From Polynucleobacter wuianus (GTDB lineage Bacteria; Pseudomonadota; Gammaproteobacteria; Burkholderiales; Burkholderiaceae): DNA of 64,000 nt. Where the stretch lies: assembly GCF_001659725.1 (NCBI RefSeq), contig NZ_CP015922.1, positions 1-64,000 on the forward strand. The letters are read 5' to 3'. The notes under the pieces are model-generated. The model saw only the letters and a list, made by a program, of their open reading frames with translations, had not been told where the DNA came from and searched no databases. Every line of letters begins with the position of its first letter. The stretch's first letter is position 1. Positions 31,649 through 44,348 of this stretch are shown here, piece by piece. The position numbers and the translations under genes are program-made.

Positions 31649-32299
31649 ATGCAAATTCAATCCTTAAGTAAGTTAGTTATTGCTTTGGTTATTACAACTC
31701 AACTCTCTGCATGTGGAGTTCTCGCAGTAGGCGGCGTTGCTGCAGGTGCGAGCATCATGGCTGATAGACGTACGCCAGGCGTACAAGCAATTGACAACGG
31801 AATTGAGTTAGAGGCGAACGCAGCTCTTGCAAAACGATTTGGTGATAACGCCCACATCAACGTGACATCTTTCAATCAAAAAGTATTGTTGACGGGCGAA
31901 GTTAAAGATGCAGACATTAAAGGTGAAGCAGACGCGTATGTAAAAGCAATGAAGAATGCACGCACTGTGTTTAATGAATTAATCATTGGACCTAACAGCA
32001 CCTACACTGCGCGTGCCAATGATTCTTATTTAGAGTCCAAAATTAAAGCGCAGATGATCTTTACAGACAAGCTACCGTCAAACTCTATGTCCATCTCTGC
32101 TGAGGGAACTAGCGTATATCTCATGGGTATTTTGACGCAGAGCGAAGCAGATCTTGCTAAGAAAGTTGCTAGTAATACCAATGGCGTGAAAGATGTTTAC
32201 GTTTACTTTGACATCATTTCTGATGAAGAAAAAAATCGTTTAGAGAAGCAAGGCAAGGCTGATCAAACACAACCAAACTCACCTCCAAAATTTCAATAA
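31649..32299 (+). CDS. BON-domain outer-membrane lipoprotein, DolP (YraP)-like
   Basis: A 216-residue lipoprotein with signal peptide and lipobox (TTQLSAC, Cys near 22) followed by two BON domains (about 55-110 and 125-195). In E. coli DolP binds anionic phospholipid at division sites and supports outer-membrane integrity. The charged C-terminal tail KADQTQPNSPPKFQ is likely disordered. It lies 28 bp after the DiaA-like gene, matching the diaA-dolP order, so envelope maintenance is the inferred role. Confidence 0.92.
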   Translation: MQIQSLSKLVIALVITTQLSACGVLAVGGVAAGASIMADRRTPGVQAIDNGIELEANAALAKRFGDNAHINVTSFNQKVLLTGEVKDADIKGEADAYVKAMKNARTVFNELIIGPNSTYTARANDSYLESKIKAQMIFTDKLPSNSMSISAEGTSVYLMGILTQSEADLAKKVASNTNGVKDVYVYFDIISDEEKNRLEKQGKADQTQPNSPPKFQ

Positions 32300-32317
32300 A
32301 TTTTTCGTAGATTTTTG

Positions 32318-32671
32318 ATGTTTATATTGCGAGTGCATGTAAAAATAGTTCTCTTACTTACAGCGCTAGCTTATTTCATTCCTGCTGTACAGGCAAACAA
32401 TGAAGATCAAAAAGCATTTGCGCTTGCTAAACAAAATGCCTGCTTAGGTTGTCACGCGATTGATAAAAAGATTGTTGGCCCAAGCTTTCAATCGGTTGCA
32501 CAAAAATATAAAAATGATGCAAACGCGCAAACATTTTTGAAAAATAAAATTGCTAAGGGCGGTGCAGGCTCTTGGGGCGTTGTTCCGATGCCTGCAAACG
32601 CAAAGTTAAGCGATGCGGATTTATCTTTATTGACTGCTTGGATATTGCGCGGAGCTCCCCAGCAAAATTAA
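32318..32671 (+). CDS. Small periplasmic cytochrome c (c551/c552-like)
   Basis: A 117-residue protein with a signal peptide (IVLLLTALAYFIPAVQA, cleavage near QA-NN), the haem motif NACLGCHAID near 40-49, and the Met ligand in VVPMPANAKLSD near 90-101. It resembles cytochrome c551/c552, small soluble electron carriers. The ATG at 32318 is used; a TTG codon immediately precedes it. It follows dolP by 18 bp and is convergent with the acetyltransferase gene, 19 bp away. Confidence 0.92.
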   Translation: MFILRVHVKIVLLLTALAYFIPAVQANNEDQKAFALAKQNACLGCHAIDKKIVGPSFQSVAQKYKNDANAQTFLKNKIAKGGAGSWGVVPMPANAKLSDADLSLLTAWILRGAPQQN

Positions 32672-32690
32672 TGACGAAAAGTTGCGCGGA

Positions 32691-33347
32691 TTAACGTGCG
32701 TGACCAGGTCTTCCTAAGAACCACCACCAAGCTTGATTGGCAAGCTTCAAGTTTTCTTTTAGGACGTAATCAAAGTCTGCCCATTGTTCGTTAGCAGCCT
32801 CATTAACAATCGTTCCAGGGTTAGCTGGAGGTAATTTGAGGTATGCATCGGCATCGCCGTAAGCGTATTCAACCGTCATACCAGCCTTCTGAGCTAGATG
32901 CATCATTGCTTTGTTGTTGGCAAGGCAATGTACGTAGAGAGTTTGAATGTTGCTATTGCGGGAGTGGACTGCAGAGCGCTCTAGTAGCGCAGTTCCAATG
33001 CCCTGCCCCCTGCCCTCAGGCAGTACAGATACGCCAAATTCCGCCGCGTGGGGCTGGCCTTTGATTTCAGGCAAATAGGCTAAATGTGCCATACCAGTAA
33101 GGTTTAAATCAGCATCAAAGACGCCAAAAATCGCATCCCTATTGAAATCAAGGCCTTCAACGTAGTGATGAATGACTTCATCGGGGGTCTGAGTGCCAAA
33201 GCGCAGGCGACGATCTTCATCGCCGAGCATTAAAAGGTGACTCAGAATTTCTGACCTGTGTCCTGCGTGAAGTTCACGAACAGGTACAGCCAGCCCTGCC
33301 ATGTAAGGCTTGGTAGGTAAGTGATTGTTCGCTAATTTATTGTGCAT
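32691..33347 (-). CDS. GNAT-family N-acetyltransferase
   Basis: A 218-residue protein of the GNAT fold. The acetyl-CoA-binding motif is seen as VSVLPEGRGQGIGTALLERS near 105-125, after a beta strand AAEFGVSV, with a downstream ALANNKAMMHLAQKAG-type helix typical of motif B. The substrate is unknown; protein N-termini, amino sugars or polyamines are all possible. It is the last gene before the rRNA operon and reads away from it. Confidence 0.85.
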   Translation of the reverse strand: MHNKLANNHLPTKPYMAGLAVPVRELHAGHRSEILSHLLMLGDEDRRLRFGTQTPDEVIHHYVEGLDFNRDAIFGVFDADLNLTGMAHLAYLPEIKGQPHAAEFGVSVLPEGRGQGIGTALLERSAVHSRNSNIQTLYVHCLANNKAMMHLAQKAGMTVEYAYGDADAYLKLPPANPGTIVNEAANEQWADFDYVLKENLKLANQAWWWFLGRPGHAR

Positions 33348-33465
33348 AGCAATATTTTAACAGAATACAAGGAAAATTTCAGGGTTTTCCCTAGGGTGTG
33401 GCTAATATGCAAATAAAGCATCAAAAATGCAGGTGAAGTTTTTTGGCGCCCTCGAAAAAAGCTCT

Positions 33466-33565
33466 AAAAAGCGAATATTTACAAAAAAAGTTGAAAATTT
33501 TTGAAAAATTTATCTCTTTGATTTCATTGGGTTTATTTTTAAAATCAGAAAAATATTCGCTTTTT
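33466..33565. repeat. 15-bp inverted repeat upstream of the rRNA promoter
   Basis: AAAAAGCGAATATTT (33466-33480) is repeated in reverse complement as AAATATTCGCTTTTT (33551-33565), separated by 70 bp of very AT-rich sequence with A- and T-tracts. It lies 25-125 bp before the rrn -35. The whole 33348-33589 stretch holds no credible gene. Candidate roles are UP element and nucleoid-protein binding (curved DNA) or a transcription insulator. Confidence 0.8.
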
Positions 33566-33589
33566 TTAAGAAATAGACTACGAAAGGTG

Positions 33590-33618
33590 TTGACAAACCT
33601 ATTCGGGTATGTCATAGT
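33590..33618 (+). promoter_or_regulatory. rRNA operon promoter
   Basis: TTGACA at 33590-33595 and CATAGT at 33613-33618 are separated by 17 bp. The -35 is perfect and the -10 has two mismatches. AT-rich sequence upstream is a likely UP element. Position 200 bp before 16S and the direction fit the P1 rrn promoter. Confidence 0.85.
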
Positions 33619-33630
33619 CTCGCTTCTTCG

Positions 33631-33672
33631 CTGAATGTTTTTCAAAAAACGATTCAGCCCTCTTTAAAAATT
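33631..33672 (+). promoter_or_regulatory. boxB-boxA antitermination signal in rrn leader
   Basis: A hairpin with arms CTGAAT and ATTCAG (33631-33657) is followed directly by CCTCTTTAAAAATT (about 33659-33672), which matches the boxA consensus (TGCTCTTTAACA). The NusB-NusE complex binds boxA and lets RNA polymerase cross the rRNA genes without Rho stopping it. A second copy is before 23S. Confidence 0.8.
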
Positions 33673-33824
33673 AGTCAACCGATAATTGTGGGTACTAAGT
33701 GAAAGCATCCAGTCCTTCGGGACAGATGTAAATAAATAGTACTCATAGACAGTAAAAAGATTTGGTTTTATTACCAAGTCAATTTCTTGAATGAGTGCGA
33801 CGATCCGCAAGGATCACAGGAATT

Positions 33825-35359
<1,535 letters not shown>

Positions 35360-35415
35360 GAGAAAAGATGCTGGAGCTATAGTGCCCACACTTATCGGTT
35401 GACAATAAAAGCCAC

Positions 35416-35492
35416 GGGTCTGTAGCTCAGCTGGTTAGAGCACTGTGTTGATAACGCAGGGGTCGTAGGTTCAAGTCCTACCAGACCCACCA
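35416..35492 (+). tRNA. tRNA-Ile (anticodon GAT)
   Basis: A 77-nt cloverleaf with acceptor GGGTCTG/CAGACCC, anticodon loop TTGATAA (GAT) on a CTGTG/CGCAG stem, T-loop TTCAAGT and an encoded CCA. It lies in the 16S-23S spacer and is released from the rRNA transcript. Confidence 0.98.
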
Positions 35493-35524
35493 TCAGCAGC
35501 AGTGATATGGACTTAGTGGACGTT

Positions 35525-35600
35525 GGGGGATTAGCTCAGCTGGGAGAGCACCTGCTTTGCAAGCAGGGGGTCGTCGGTTCGATCCCGTCATCCTCCACCA
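35525..35600 (+). tRNA. tRNA-Ala (anticodon TGC)
   Basis: A 76-nt cloverleaf with acceptor GGGGGAT/ATCCTCC (one G-U), anticodon loop TTTGCAA (TGC), T-loop TTCGATC and an encoded CCA. Second spacer tRNA, the Ile-Ala pair usual in proteobacterial rrn operons. Confidence 0.98.
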
Positions 35601-35612
35601 ACATCTAAATGT

Positions 35613-35672
35613 CAAAACTAAGCGATTTAACGATTGTTTAGTTTTGCCATTTATGGCTGTTCTTTAAAAATT
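35613..35672 (+). promoter_or_regulatory. Second boxB-boxA antitermination signal, before 23S
   Basis: Arms CAAAACTAA (35613-35621) and TTAGTTTTG (35638-35646) form a boxB-like hairpin, followed by TGTTCTTTAAAAATT (35658-35672), a good boxA. It nearly repeats the leader boxA and would re-arm antitermination before the 2.9-kb 23S gene. Confidence 0.75.
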
Positions 35673-35869
35673 TGAGTAAGCAAAGTGTCAAATGTTTCTT
35701 TGAGAGGACATTTGACAATGTAATAAGAGTAAAGATTGAATCATCAATCAGTAATATCAAACGAGTTTTACAAAGTTCTTAACAAGTACTTACAGTTTGG
35801 ATTACGGCAAACATGTCAGAAGTAGAAGTAAAAACCTATAACGGTTACTAGCAATGGTGCTCGTTATAG

Positions 35870-38744
<2,875 letters not shown>

Positions 38745-38847
38745 TAACCAGCACTATTGTGTTGGATGTTTGCCAGATTTAATCTGCATCCTTATTACAT
38801 GCTTACTCAAATAGAGTTGTTGATTTATTCAGCAACTCAACCCTCTA

Positions 38848-38964
38848 CGCCCGGTGACCATAGCGAATTGGAACCACTCCTTCCCATCCCGAACAGGACA
38901 GTGAAACGATTCTACGCCGATGATAGTGCGGATTACCCGTGTGAAAGTAGGTAACTGCCGGGCA
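38848..38964 (+). rRNA. rrf: 5S ribosomal RNA
   Basis: About 117 nt, with terminal stem GCCCGG (38849-38854) / CCGGGC (38958-38963), the loop A sequence GAACCACTCC and CCATCCCGAACAGGACAGTGAAAC. Placed about 100 nt after 23S, as the last rRNA of the operon. Confidence 0.96.
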
Positions 38965-38972
38965 CCAATGCG

Positions 38973-39004
38973 ACGCCCAGACCCTTTTAGGTCTGGGCGT
39001 TTTT
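38973..39004 (+). terminator. Rho-independent terminator of the rRNA operon
   Basis: An 11-bp perfect stem ACGCCCAGACC (38973-38983) / GGTCTGGGCGT (38990-39000), 6-nt loop and a T-run (39000-39004). It lies 9 nt after 5S, so the tRNA-Tyr/Gly/Thr-tuf unit must have its own promoter. Confidence 0.95.
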
Positions 39005-39067
39005 ACTTGTGAAAAGCGTTTGAGAGATTGACAGAAACTCCATTTGGAGTCAGAATATTGGGTTCGC

Positions 39068-39152
39068 GGAGGGGTGTCCGAGCGGCTAAAGGAGGCAGAC
39101 TGTAAATCTGTTGGCTACGCCTACGTAGGTTCGAATCCTACCCCCTCCACCA
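39068..39152 (+). tRNA. tRNA-Tyr (anticodon GTA)
   Basis: An 85-nt class II tRNA with long variable arm, acceptor GGAGGGG/CCCCTCC, anticodon loop CTGTAAA (GTA) and encoded CCA. First of a tRNA-Tyr-Gly-Thr run leading into tuf, the same order as E. coli tyrU-glyT-thrT-tufB. Confidence 0.97.
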
Positions 39153-39157
39153 GATGT

Positions 39158-39231
39158 GCGGGATTAGTTTAATGGTAAAACAGCAGATTTCCAATCTTCG
39201 GTCAAGAGTTCGATTCTCTTATCCCGCTCCA
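39158..39231 (+). tRNA. tRNA-Gly (anticodon TCC)
   Basis: A 74-nt cloverleaf with acceptor GCGGGAT/ATCCCGC, anticodon loop TTTCCAA (TCC), T-loop TTCGATT and encoded CCA. The anticodon stem has one C-U mismatch at the 28-42 position. It begins 5 nt after tRNA-Tyr. Confidence 0.96.
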
Positions 39232-39250
39232 GATTTGTTGCGTTAAATTC

Positions 39251-39325
<75 letters not shown>

Positions 39326-39390
39326 TGTTTGGTTTTATTAATTGTGTATTTCGTGTTTGGTTTAAGAGTTAACTAAAGGCAGATTAAAAA

Positions 39391-40581
39391 ATGGCAAAAG
39401 AAAAGTTTGAGCGGACAAAACCGCACGTAAACGTAGGCACCATCGGTCACGTTGACCACGGTAAAACCACATTGACAGCAGCAATCGCAACCGTGCTCTC
39501 AAAGGCATTTGGTGGCGAAGCTAAAGCATACGATCAGATCGATGCTGCTCCAGAAGAAAAAGCCCGTGGTATTACGATTAATACAGCACACGTTGAGTAT
39601 GAGACAGCGAATCGTCACTACGCTCACGTGGATTGCCCAGGACATGCTGACTACGTGAAGAACATGATTACTGGTGCTGCTCAGATGGACGGCGCAATTT
39701 TGGTTTGCTCTGCAGCTGACGGCCCAATGCCACAAACTCGTGAGCACATCCTCTTGGCACGCCAAGTAGGCGTTCCTTACATCGTTGTGTTCTTGAACAA
39801 GTGCGACATGGTCGATGACGCTGAATTGTTAGAGTTAGTTGAAATGGAAGTTCGTGAACTTCTGTCTAAATACGATTTCCCTGGCGATGACACTCCAATC
39901 ATCCAAGGCTCTGCTAAGTTGGCTCTTGAAGGTGACGAAGGCCCATTGGGTAAAGAAGCCATCATGAAATTGGCTGAAGCATTAGATACTTACATCCCAA
40001 CTCCAGAGCGTGCCATTGATGGTGCGTTCTTGATGCCAGTAGAAGACGTGTTCTCAATCTCCGGTCGCGGTACTGTGGTGACTGGTCGTATCGAGCGCGG
40101 CATCATCAAAGTTGGTGAAGAGATTGAAATCGTTGGTATCAAACCAACTCTCAAAACTACCTGTACTGGCGTTGAAATGTTCCGCAAATTGCTCGACCAA
40201 GGTCAAGCAGGCGATAACGTTGGTATCTTGTTACGCGGTACAAAACGTGAAGAAGTTGAGCGCGGCCAAGTATTGGCTAAGCCAGGCTCCATCACCCCAC
40301 ATACTCACTTTACAGCCGAGGTTTACATCTTGGGTAAAGATGAAGGTGGTCGTCATACTCCATTCTTTAACAACTATCGTCCACAGTTTTACTTCCGTAC
40401 AACGGACGTAACCGGTTCAATCGAGTTGCCAAAAGACAAAGAAATGGTGATGCCTGGTGATAACGTAACCATTACCGTAAAACTCATCGCCCCGATCGCG
40501 ATGGAAGAAGGTTTACGTTTTGCGATCCGTGAAGGTGGCCGTACTGTTGGCGCCGGCGTGGTTGCAAAGATTTTGGCTTAA
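39391..40581 (+). CDS. tuf: Elongation factor Tu, first copy
   Basis: EF-Tu delivers aminoacyl-tRNA to the ribosome as a GTP complex. The 396-residue protein has the GTPase motifs GHVDHGKTT near 18-26, the switch [21 protein letters not shown] near 81-88 and NKCDM near 136-140, followed by the two beta-barrel domains. Protein is identical to the second copy at 56208; nucleotide sequences differ at only four synonymous sites, all near the 3' end (40467, 40470, 40491, 40494). Located between tRNA-Thr and tRNA-Trp, equivalent to E. coli tufB. Confidence 0.98.
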   Translation: MAKEKFERTKPHVNVGTIGHVDHGKTTLTAAIATVLSKAFGGEAKAYDQIDAAPEEKARGITINTAHVEYETANRHYAHVDCPGHADYVKNMITGAAQMDGAILVCSAADGPMPQTREHILLARQVGVPYIVVFLNKCDMVDDAELLELVEMEVRELLSKYDFPGDDTPIIQGSAKLALEGDEGPLGKEAIMKLAEALDTYIPTPERAIDGAFLMPVEDVFSISGRGTVVTGRIERGIIKVGEEIEIVGIKPTLKTTCTGVEMFRKLLDQGQAGDNVGILLRGTKREEVERGQVLAKPGSITPHTHFTAEVYILGKDEGGRHTPFFNNYRPQFYFRTTDVTGSIELPKDKEMVMPGDNVTITVKLIAPIAMEEGLRFAIREGGRTVGAGVVAKILA

Positions 40582-40594
40582 TAGTTTTTTATAA

Positions 40595-40670
40595 AGGGGT
40601 GTAGCTCAATTGGCAGAGCGTTGGTCTCCAAAACCAAAGGTTGGGGGTTCGATGCCCTCCGCCCCTGCCA
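40595..40670 (+). tRNA. tRNA-Trp (anticodon CCA)
   Basis: A 76-nt cloverleaf with acceptor AGGGGTG/CGCCCCT, anticodon stem TTGGT/ACCAA with loop CTCCAAA (CCA), T-loop TTCGATG and encoded CCA. It lies 13 nt after tuf and 20 nt before secE, typical for betaproteobacteria, and must be cut from a mixed mRNA-tRNA transcript. Confidence 0.97.
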
Positions 40671-40690
40671 CGATTTGAACTGAAAGTGAT

Positions 40691-41068
40691 ATGTCTCAAC
40701 AAACAGTAAGTCATTCTGAAGAAAAAAGTAGCTGGGTCTCTGGACTCGCTGCTTTAATCGTCGTTGCCGCGTTAGTTCTTTACTACACGCTCATCGATCA
40801 ATCTTTATTGGTGCGCTTAGCAGTTTTGTTTGGCGGCATTGCAGCTGCAGTTTTGATTGTGGCGATTTCTCCCGATGGGCGTCGTTTTATCGCCTACGCA
40901 AAAGATTCTTGGTATGAAGTAAAAAAGGTTGTTTGGCCGACTCGCAAAGAGACCACCCAAATGACTCTAGTCGTATTTGGCTTTGTTCTGATCATGTCCC
41001 TATTTTTATGGATTGCAGACAAATTGATTGAATGGCTAGTTTTTTCAGTCTTTTTAGGCTGGAAGTGA
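40691..41068 (+). CDS. secE: Preprotein translocase subunit SecE
   Basis: SecE stabilises SecY in the inner-membrane export channel. The 125-residue protein has three hydrophobic segments (near 17-37, 42-60, 97-120), as in E. coli SecE, and the conserved cytoplasmic amphipathic stretch [17 protein letters not shown] near 77-93. It precedes nusG by 7 bp, the universal secE-nusG pair. Confidence 0.96.
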   Translation: MSQQTVSHSEEKSSWVSGLAALIVVAALVLYYTLIDQSLLVRLAVLFGGIAAAVLIVAISPDGRRFIAYAKDSWYEVKKVVWPTRKETTQMTLVVFGFVLIMSLFLWIADKLIEWLVFSVFLGWK

Positions 41069-41075
41069 GCAAAAA

Positions 41076-41648
41076 ATGATTGATTCTGAAGTAGCAGCGA
41101 ACCCACAAGCTACCGGCAATATGCGCTGGTATGTTATCCATGCTTATTCCGGCATGGAGAAGAGTGTTAAAAAAGGCCTTGAAGAGCGGATTGCGCGTTC
41201 TGGTATGCCTGAGAAATTTGGCCGTATTTTGGTCCCCTCAGAAGAGGTTGTAGAGATCAAATCCGGCGCCAAATCCGTTACTGAACGTCGTTTCTTCCCA
41301 GGATACGTCCTAATTGAGATGGAAATGACCGACGAAAGCTGGCATTTGGTGAAAAATACACCAAAAGTGACTGGTTTCGTAGGCGGTGTTCGTAATCGCC
41401 CAAGCCCGATTTCTACAGCAGAAGTCACCAAAATCATGGATCAAATGCAGGCTGGGGTGGATAAACCGAAGCCTAAGACCCTGTTTGAGGTGGGAGAGAT
41501 GGTTCGCGTTAAAGAAGGCCCATTTACTGATTTCAACGGAAATGTCGAAGAAGTCAATTATGAGAAGTCAAGACTGCGCGTTTCTGTTACAATATTTGGC
41601 CGTGGTACCCCAGTTGAGCTGGAGTTCGGCCAAGTAGAAAAGATGTAA
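41076..41648 (+). CDS. nusG: Transcription termination/antitermination factor NusG
   Basis: NusG binds RNA polymerase and links it to Rho or, through NusE, to the ribosome. The 190-residue protein has the NGN domain ([20 protein letters not shown] near 18-37, [11 protein letters not shown] near 74-84) and the C-terminal KOW domain ([21 protein letters not shown] near 138-158). Length is typical. A small GC stem with T-run follows its stop. Confidence 0.97.
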   Translation: MIDSEVAANPQATGNMRWYVIHAYSGMEKSVKKGLEERIARSGMPEKFGRILVPSEEVVEIKSGAKSVTERRFFPGYVLIEMEMTDESWHLVKNTPKVTGFVGGVRNRPSPISTAEVTKIMDQMQAGVDKPKPKTLFEVGEMVRVKEGPFTDFNGNVEEVNYEKSRLRVSVTIFGRGTPVELEFGQVEKM

Positions 41649-41671
41649 AAACAAGGACTTAGTCCTGTTTT
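41648..41671 (+). terminator. Weak terminator-like hairpin after nusG
   Basis: AGGAC (41654-41658) and GTCCT (41662-41666) pair with flanking A/T runs (AAAAC/GTTTT). The stem is short and the T-run is four bases, so at most partial termination is expected. The 165-bp nusG-rplK gap also holds a GCTAG...CTAGC inverted repeat near 41731-41754, which might be part of an L11 leader. Confidence 0.4.
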
Positions 41672-41813
41672 GCAGTGCAGTAGTTTGTTTTAAGTGGTTA
41701 TTTAGTTTTTTGTAATTAACCGAGGAGCGGAGCTAGAAAGCCAAAAACTAGCGAAGCGTTTACTCAACGGCGGTCTTTCCTAATGAGGTTAGGCGCGCTT
41801 TAAGGAGCAACAC

Positions 41814-42245
41814 ATGGCAAAGAAGATTATTGGCTTTATTAAGCTGCAGATTCCTGCAGGTAAAGCAAATCCATCACCACCCGTAGGCCCAGCATTGGGT
41901 CAACGCGGCCTGAATATTATGGAATTTTGTAAGGCATTCAATGCTCAAACTCAGAGCATGGAGCCTGGCCTCCCAATTCCAGTCGTGATTACAGCGTTCG
42001 CTGATAAGAGCTTCACATTCATCATGAAGACTCCTCCAGCAACCATCATGATTAAGAAGGCTGCGAAGATCGAAAAAGGATCACCACGTCCTCATACCGA
42101 TAAGGTTGGAAAAATTACTCGTGCTCAAGCGGAAGAAATCGCTAAAGCAAAAATGCCAGATTTGACAGCGGCCGATATGGATGCAGCTGTTAGAACAATC
42201 GCTGGTAGCGCCCGTTCCATGGGCATCACTGTGGAAGGTCTCTAA
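41814..42245 (+). CDS. rplK: Ribosomal protein L11
   Basis: L11 forms the GTPase-associated region of the large subunit with 23S rRNA. The 143-residue protein has the N-terminal [21 protein letters not shown] motif near 9-29 (proline-rich hinge) and the C-terminal rRNA-binding domain ending [23 protein letters not shown] ribosome binding site precedes the ATG. rplA starts 2 bp after its stop. Confidence 0.98.
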   Translation: MAKKIIGFIKLQIPAGKANPSPPVGPALGQRGLNIMEFCKAFNAQTQSMEPGLPIPVVITAFADKSFTFIMKTPPATIMIKKAAKIEKGSPRPHTDKVGKITRAQAEEIAKAKMPDLTAADMDAAVRTIAGSARSMGITVEGL

Positions 42246-42247
42246 TC

Positions 42248-42949
42248 ATGACTAAGTTATCTAAACGCGTTAAAGCAATTCAATCTAAAGTTGATCGCAA
42301 CAAGTTCTACCCATTAGAGGATGCATTGAACCTCGTTAAAGAGTGTGCAACTGCAAAGTTTGATGAGTCTATCGACGTTGCTGTTCAGTTGGGTATTGAT
42401 GCTAAGAAATCTGACCAAGTTGTGCGTGGCGCAGTAGTGCTCCCAGCTGGTACAGGCAAACATGTTCGTGTTGCTGTTTTTGCACAAGGCGAGAAGGCTG
42501 AACAAGCTAAAGCTGCTGGTGCAGAAATCGTTGGCATGGAAGAGCTTGCTGATCAAATTAAAGGCGGCAAAATTGATTTTGACGTTTTGATTGCATCCCC
42601 AGACACAATGAAAATTGTTGGTACTTTAGGCCAAGTATTGGGCCCACGCGGTTTAATGCCAAATCCAAAAGTGGGAACAGTTACACCTGACGTTGCTACT
42701 GCAGTTAAGAATGCAAAAGCTGGTCAAGTTCAGTTCCGTGTGGACAAAGCCGGCATCGTGCACGCAAGCATTGGCCGTCGTTCGTTCGAGCCAGCTGCAT
42801 TGAAATCGAACTTGCTAGCATTGCTCGAGGCTTTGAATAAAGCAAAACCTCCTGCATCAAAGGGTGTTTATTTAAAGAAGGTTGCCGTAAGCAGCACCAT
42901 GGGTGCAGGCGTACGTGTAGACCAAGCATCGTTACAGGCAGCTGCTTAA
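42248..42949 (+). CDS. rplA: Ribosomal protein L1
   Basis: L1 shapes the L1 stalk at the E site and in many bacteria represses the rplK-rplA mRNA. The 233-residue protein has [23 protein letters not shown] near 47-69 and the signature [16 protein letters not shown] near 125-140. Length is standard. It is translationally close to rplK (2 bp gap) and followed by the L10 leader. Confidence 0.98.
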   Translation: MTKLSKRVKAIQSKVDRNKFYPLEDALNLVKECATAKFDESIDVAVQLGIDAKKSDQVVRGAVVLPAGTGKHVRVAVFAQGEKAEQAKAAGAEIVGMEELADQIKGGKIDFDVLIASPDTMKIVGTLGQVLGPRGLMPNPKVGTVTPDVATAVKNAKAGQVQFRVDKAGIVHASIGRRSFEPAALKSNLLALLEALNKAKPPASKGVYLKKVAVSSTMGAGVRVDQASLQAAA

Positions 42950-42970
42950 GTAGCTTGTAGCAAAAAAGAA

Positions 42971-43180
42971 CTTTGGGTCGACTCACGCTCTTTGGGTGAG
43001 AGTCGAACATCAAAGACCGTTGGTGAGTTAGTTGCTTGTAAAGAGTTAATTCTTAATCGTTACGAAAGTAATAGCCAGCGCAGATGGCGACCCTGAAAAG
43101 ATTTTCACAAGAGTCTTTGTGAACAAATGATCAGACGCTGGTGTGTAACCCCAACTGGAAACAGTTGGTTTTTATGGAGT
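42971..43180 (+). promoter_or_regulatory. L10 leader RNA with attenuator-like hairpin before rplJ
   Basis: The 237-bp rplA-rplJ gap is structured. One hairpin has arms TCGACTCAC (42978-42986) and GTGAGAGTCGA (42996-43006), closed further by CTTTG/CAAAG. Near the 3' end CCAACTG (43151-43157), GAAA, CAGTTGG (43162-43168) and TTTTT form a textbook terminator hairpin, followed at once by the rplJ ribosome binding site. L10-L7/L12 autoregulation through this leader is known in other bacteria; the terminator shape suggests control of elongation as well. Confidence 0.75.
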
Positions 43181-43186
43181 TAAACC

Positions 43187-43834
43187 GTGCCTTTGAATGT
43201 ACAAGACAAAAAAGCGATTGTTGCTGATGTCGGCGCTCAATTGGCTGGAGCCCAAACTGTCGTGCTCGCTGAATACCGTGGTATTCCAGTAGAGCAGTTG
43301 ACAAAGCTACGTGCTAGCGCACGTGACCAAGGTGTATATCTTCGCGTTTTGAAGAACACATTGGCACGCCGTGCTGCACAAGGCACACAGTTTGAGCCTC
43401 TTGCTGATTCGATGGTTGGCCCCTTGATTTACGGCATCTCTGCTGATCCGATTGCTTCGGCAAAAGTATTGCAGGGCTTTGCTAAGACTCAAGATTTGCT
43501 AGTCATTAAAGCTGGCTTATATAACGGCAAGTTGTTAGACGTTGCAGGCGTAAAAGCCCTGGCAACCATTCCAAGCCGCGACGAGTTGTTATCTCAGTTG
43601 TTAGGTGTGATGTTGGCGCCTGTTTCTGCGATGGCTCGCGTATTGGGCGCAGTAGCAGCACAAAAGGCAGCTGGAGCACCCGCTCCTGTAGCCGAAGCTC
43701 CAGCACCTGCAGCAGAAGCAGCAGCCCCAGCAGCAGTCGCTGCTGAAGCCGCCGCTCCTGAAGCAGTCGCTGAGCCTGCAGCCGCAGCCCCAGAAGCTGG
43801 AACAGAAGCAAAAGAAACCCCTGCCGCTGAATAA
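43187..43834 (+). CDS. rplJ: Ribosomal protein L10, with long Ala/Pro/Glu-rich tail
   Basis: L10 anchors the L7/L12 dimers on the ribosome stalk. The globular part (residues about 1-165) is standard: [37 protein letters not shown] and LKNTLARRA. The protein then continues for about 50 residues of almost pure Ala, Pro and Glu, giving 215 residues against the usual 165-175. The reading frame is clean, so this is a real extension. The start is GTG at 43187, preceded by ATGGAGTT. The tail directly follows the helix that binds L7/L12. Confidence 0.96.
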   Translation: MPLNVQDKKAIVADVGAQLAGAQTVVLAEYRGIPVEQLTKLRASARDQGVYLRVLKNTLARRAAQGTQFEPLADSMVGPLIYGISADPIASAKVLQGFAKTQDLLVIKAGLYNGKLLDVAGVKALATIPSRDELLSQLLGVMLAPVSAMARVLGAVAAQKAAGAPAPVAEAPAPAAEAAAPAAVAAEAAAPEAVAEPAAAAPEAGTEAKETPAAE

Positions 43835-43870
43835 GCGACAGATTAACTATTTAAGTATTAGGAGCTAAAA

Positions 43871-44248
43871 ATGGCGATTACTAAAGAAGAAATCATTGAA
43901 GCAGTAGGTAGCATGTCCGTTATGGATTTGAATGACTTGGTTAAAGCATTCGAAGAGAAGTTTGGCGTTTCAGCTGCAGCGATGGCTGTTGCTGGTCCTG
44001 CTGGTGCAGGCGGTGGTGGTGCTGCTGCTGAAGAGCAAACAGAATTCACTGTGAACTTGCTCGAAGCTGGCGCAAACAAGGTTTCAGTAATTAAGGCGGT
44101 TCGCGAAATTACTGGTCTTGGCTTGAAAGAAGCTAAGGACTTGGTTGATGGTGCACCAAAGCCAATCAAAGAAGGCGTTGACAAGAAAACTGCTGAAGAA
44201 GCTAAGAAGAAGCTTGAAGAAGCTGGCGCTAAAGCAGAACTCAAGTAA
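43871..44248 (+). CDS. rplL: Ribosomal protein L7/L12
   Basis: L7/L12 recruits and activates translational GTPases. The 125-residue protein has the N-terminal dimerisation helix ([20 protein letters not shown]), the flexible Gly/Ala hinge near 38-52 and the C-terminal factor-binding domain with [20 protein letters not shown] near 75-94. Preceded by a strong TTAGGAGCTA. It ends 227 bp before rpoB, the gap holding several hairpins. Confidence 0.98.
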   Translation: MAITKEEIIEAVGSMSVMDLNDLVKAFEEKFGVSAAAMAVAGPAGAGGGGAAAEEQTEFTVNLLEAGANKVSVIKAVREITGLGLKEAKDLVDGAPKPIKEGVDKKTAEEAKKKLEEAGAKAELK

Positions 44249-44258
44249 TACAAACTCC

Positions 44259-44348
44259 GCTAGCGCTTCTCAAAAAGGAGCGTTAGCCATGTTGGGTTTG
44301 ACCATTAGTGGTCAAACCCGATTTCATTTCTGATTGAAATCGGGTTTG
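44259..44348 (+). promoter_or_regulatory. Overlapping hairpins between rplL and rpoB
   Basis: Three stems are seen: GCTAGCGCT (44259-44267)/AGCGTTAGC (44279-44287); GGGTTTGACC (44294-44303)/GGTCAAACCC (44310-44319); and CAAACCCGATTTCA (44313-44326)/TGAAATCGGGTTTG (44335-44348), a perfect 14-bp stem. The second and third share bases 44313-44319 and cannot form together. No T-run follows either one. In E. coli this junction has an attenuator and an RNase III site; here the design looks like a switch or a processing site. Confidence 0.7.

Noticed and set aside
33421..33645. 74-codon minus-strand frame and 63-codon plus-strand frame upstream of 16S
   Set aside because: Both overlap the rRNA promoter and the AT-rich inverted repeat; the Lys/Phe-rich translations reflect A/T tracts, with no ribosome binding site or motif.
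39499..39765. 88-codon antisense frame in tuf, repeated exactly at 56316-56582
   Set aside because: Its duplication merely follows from the identical tuf genes; no independent coding evidence.
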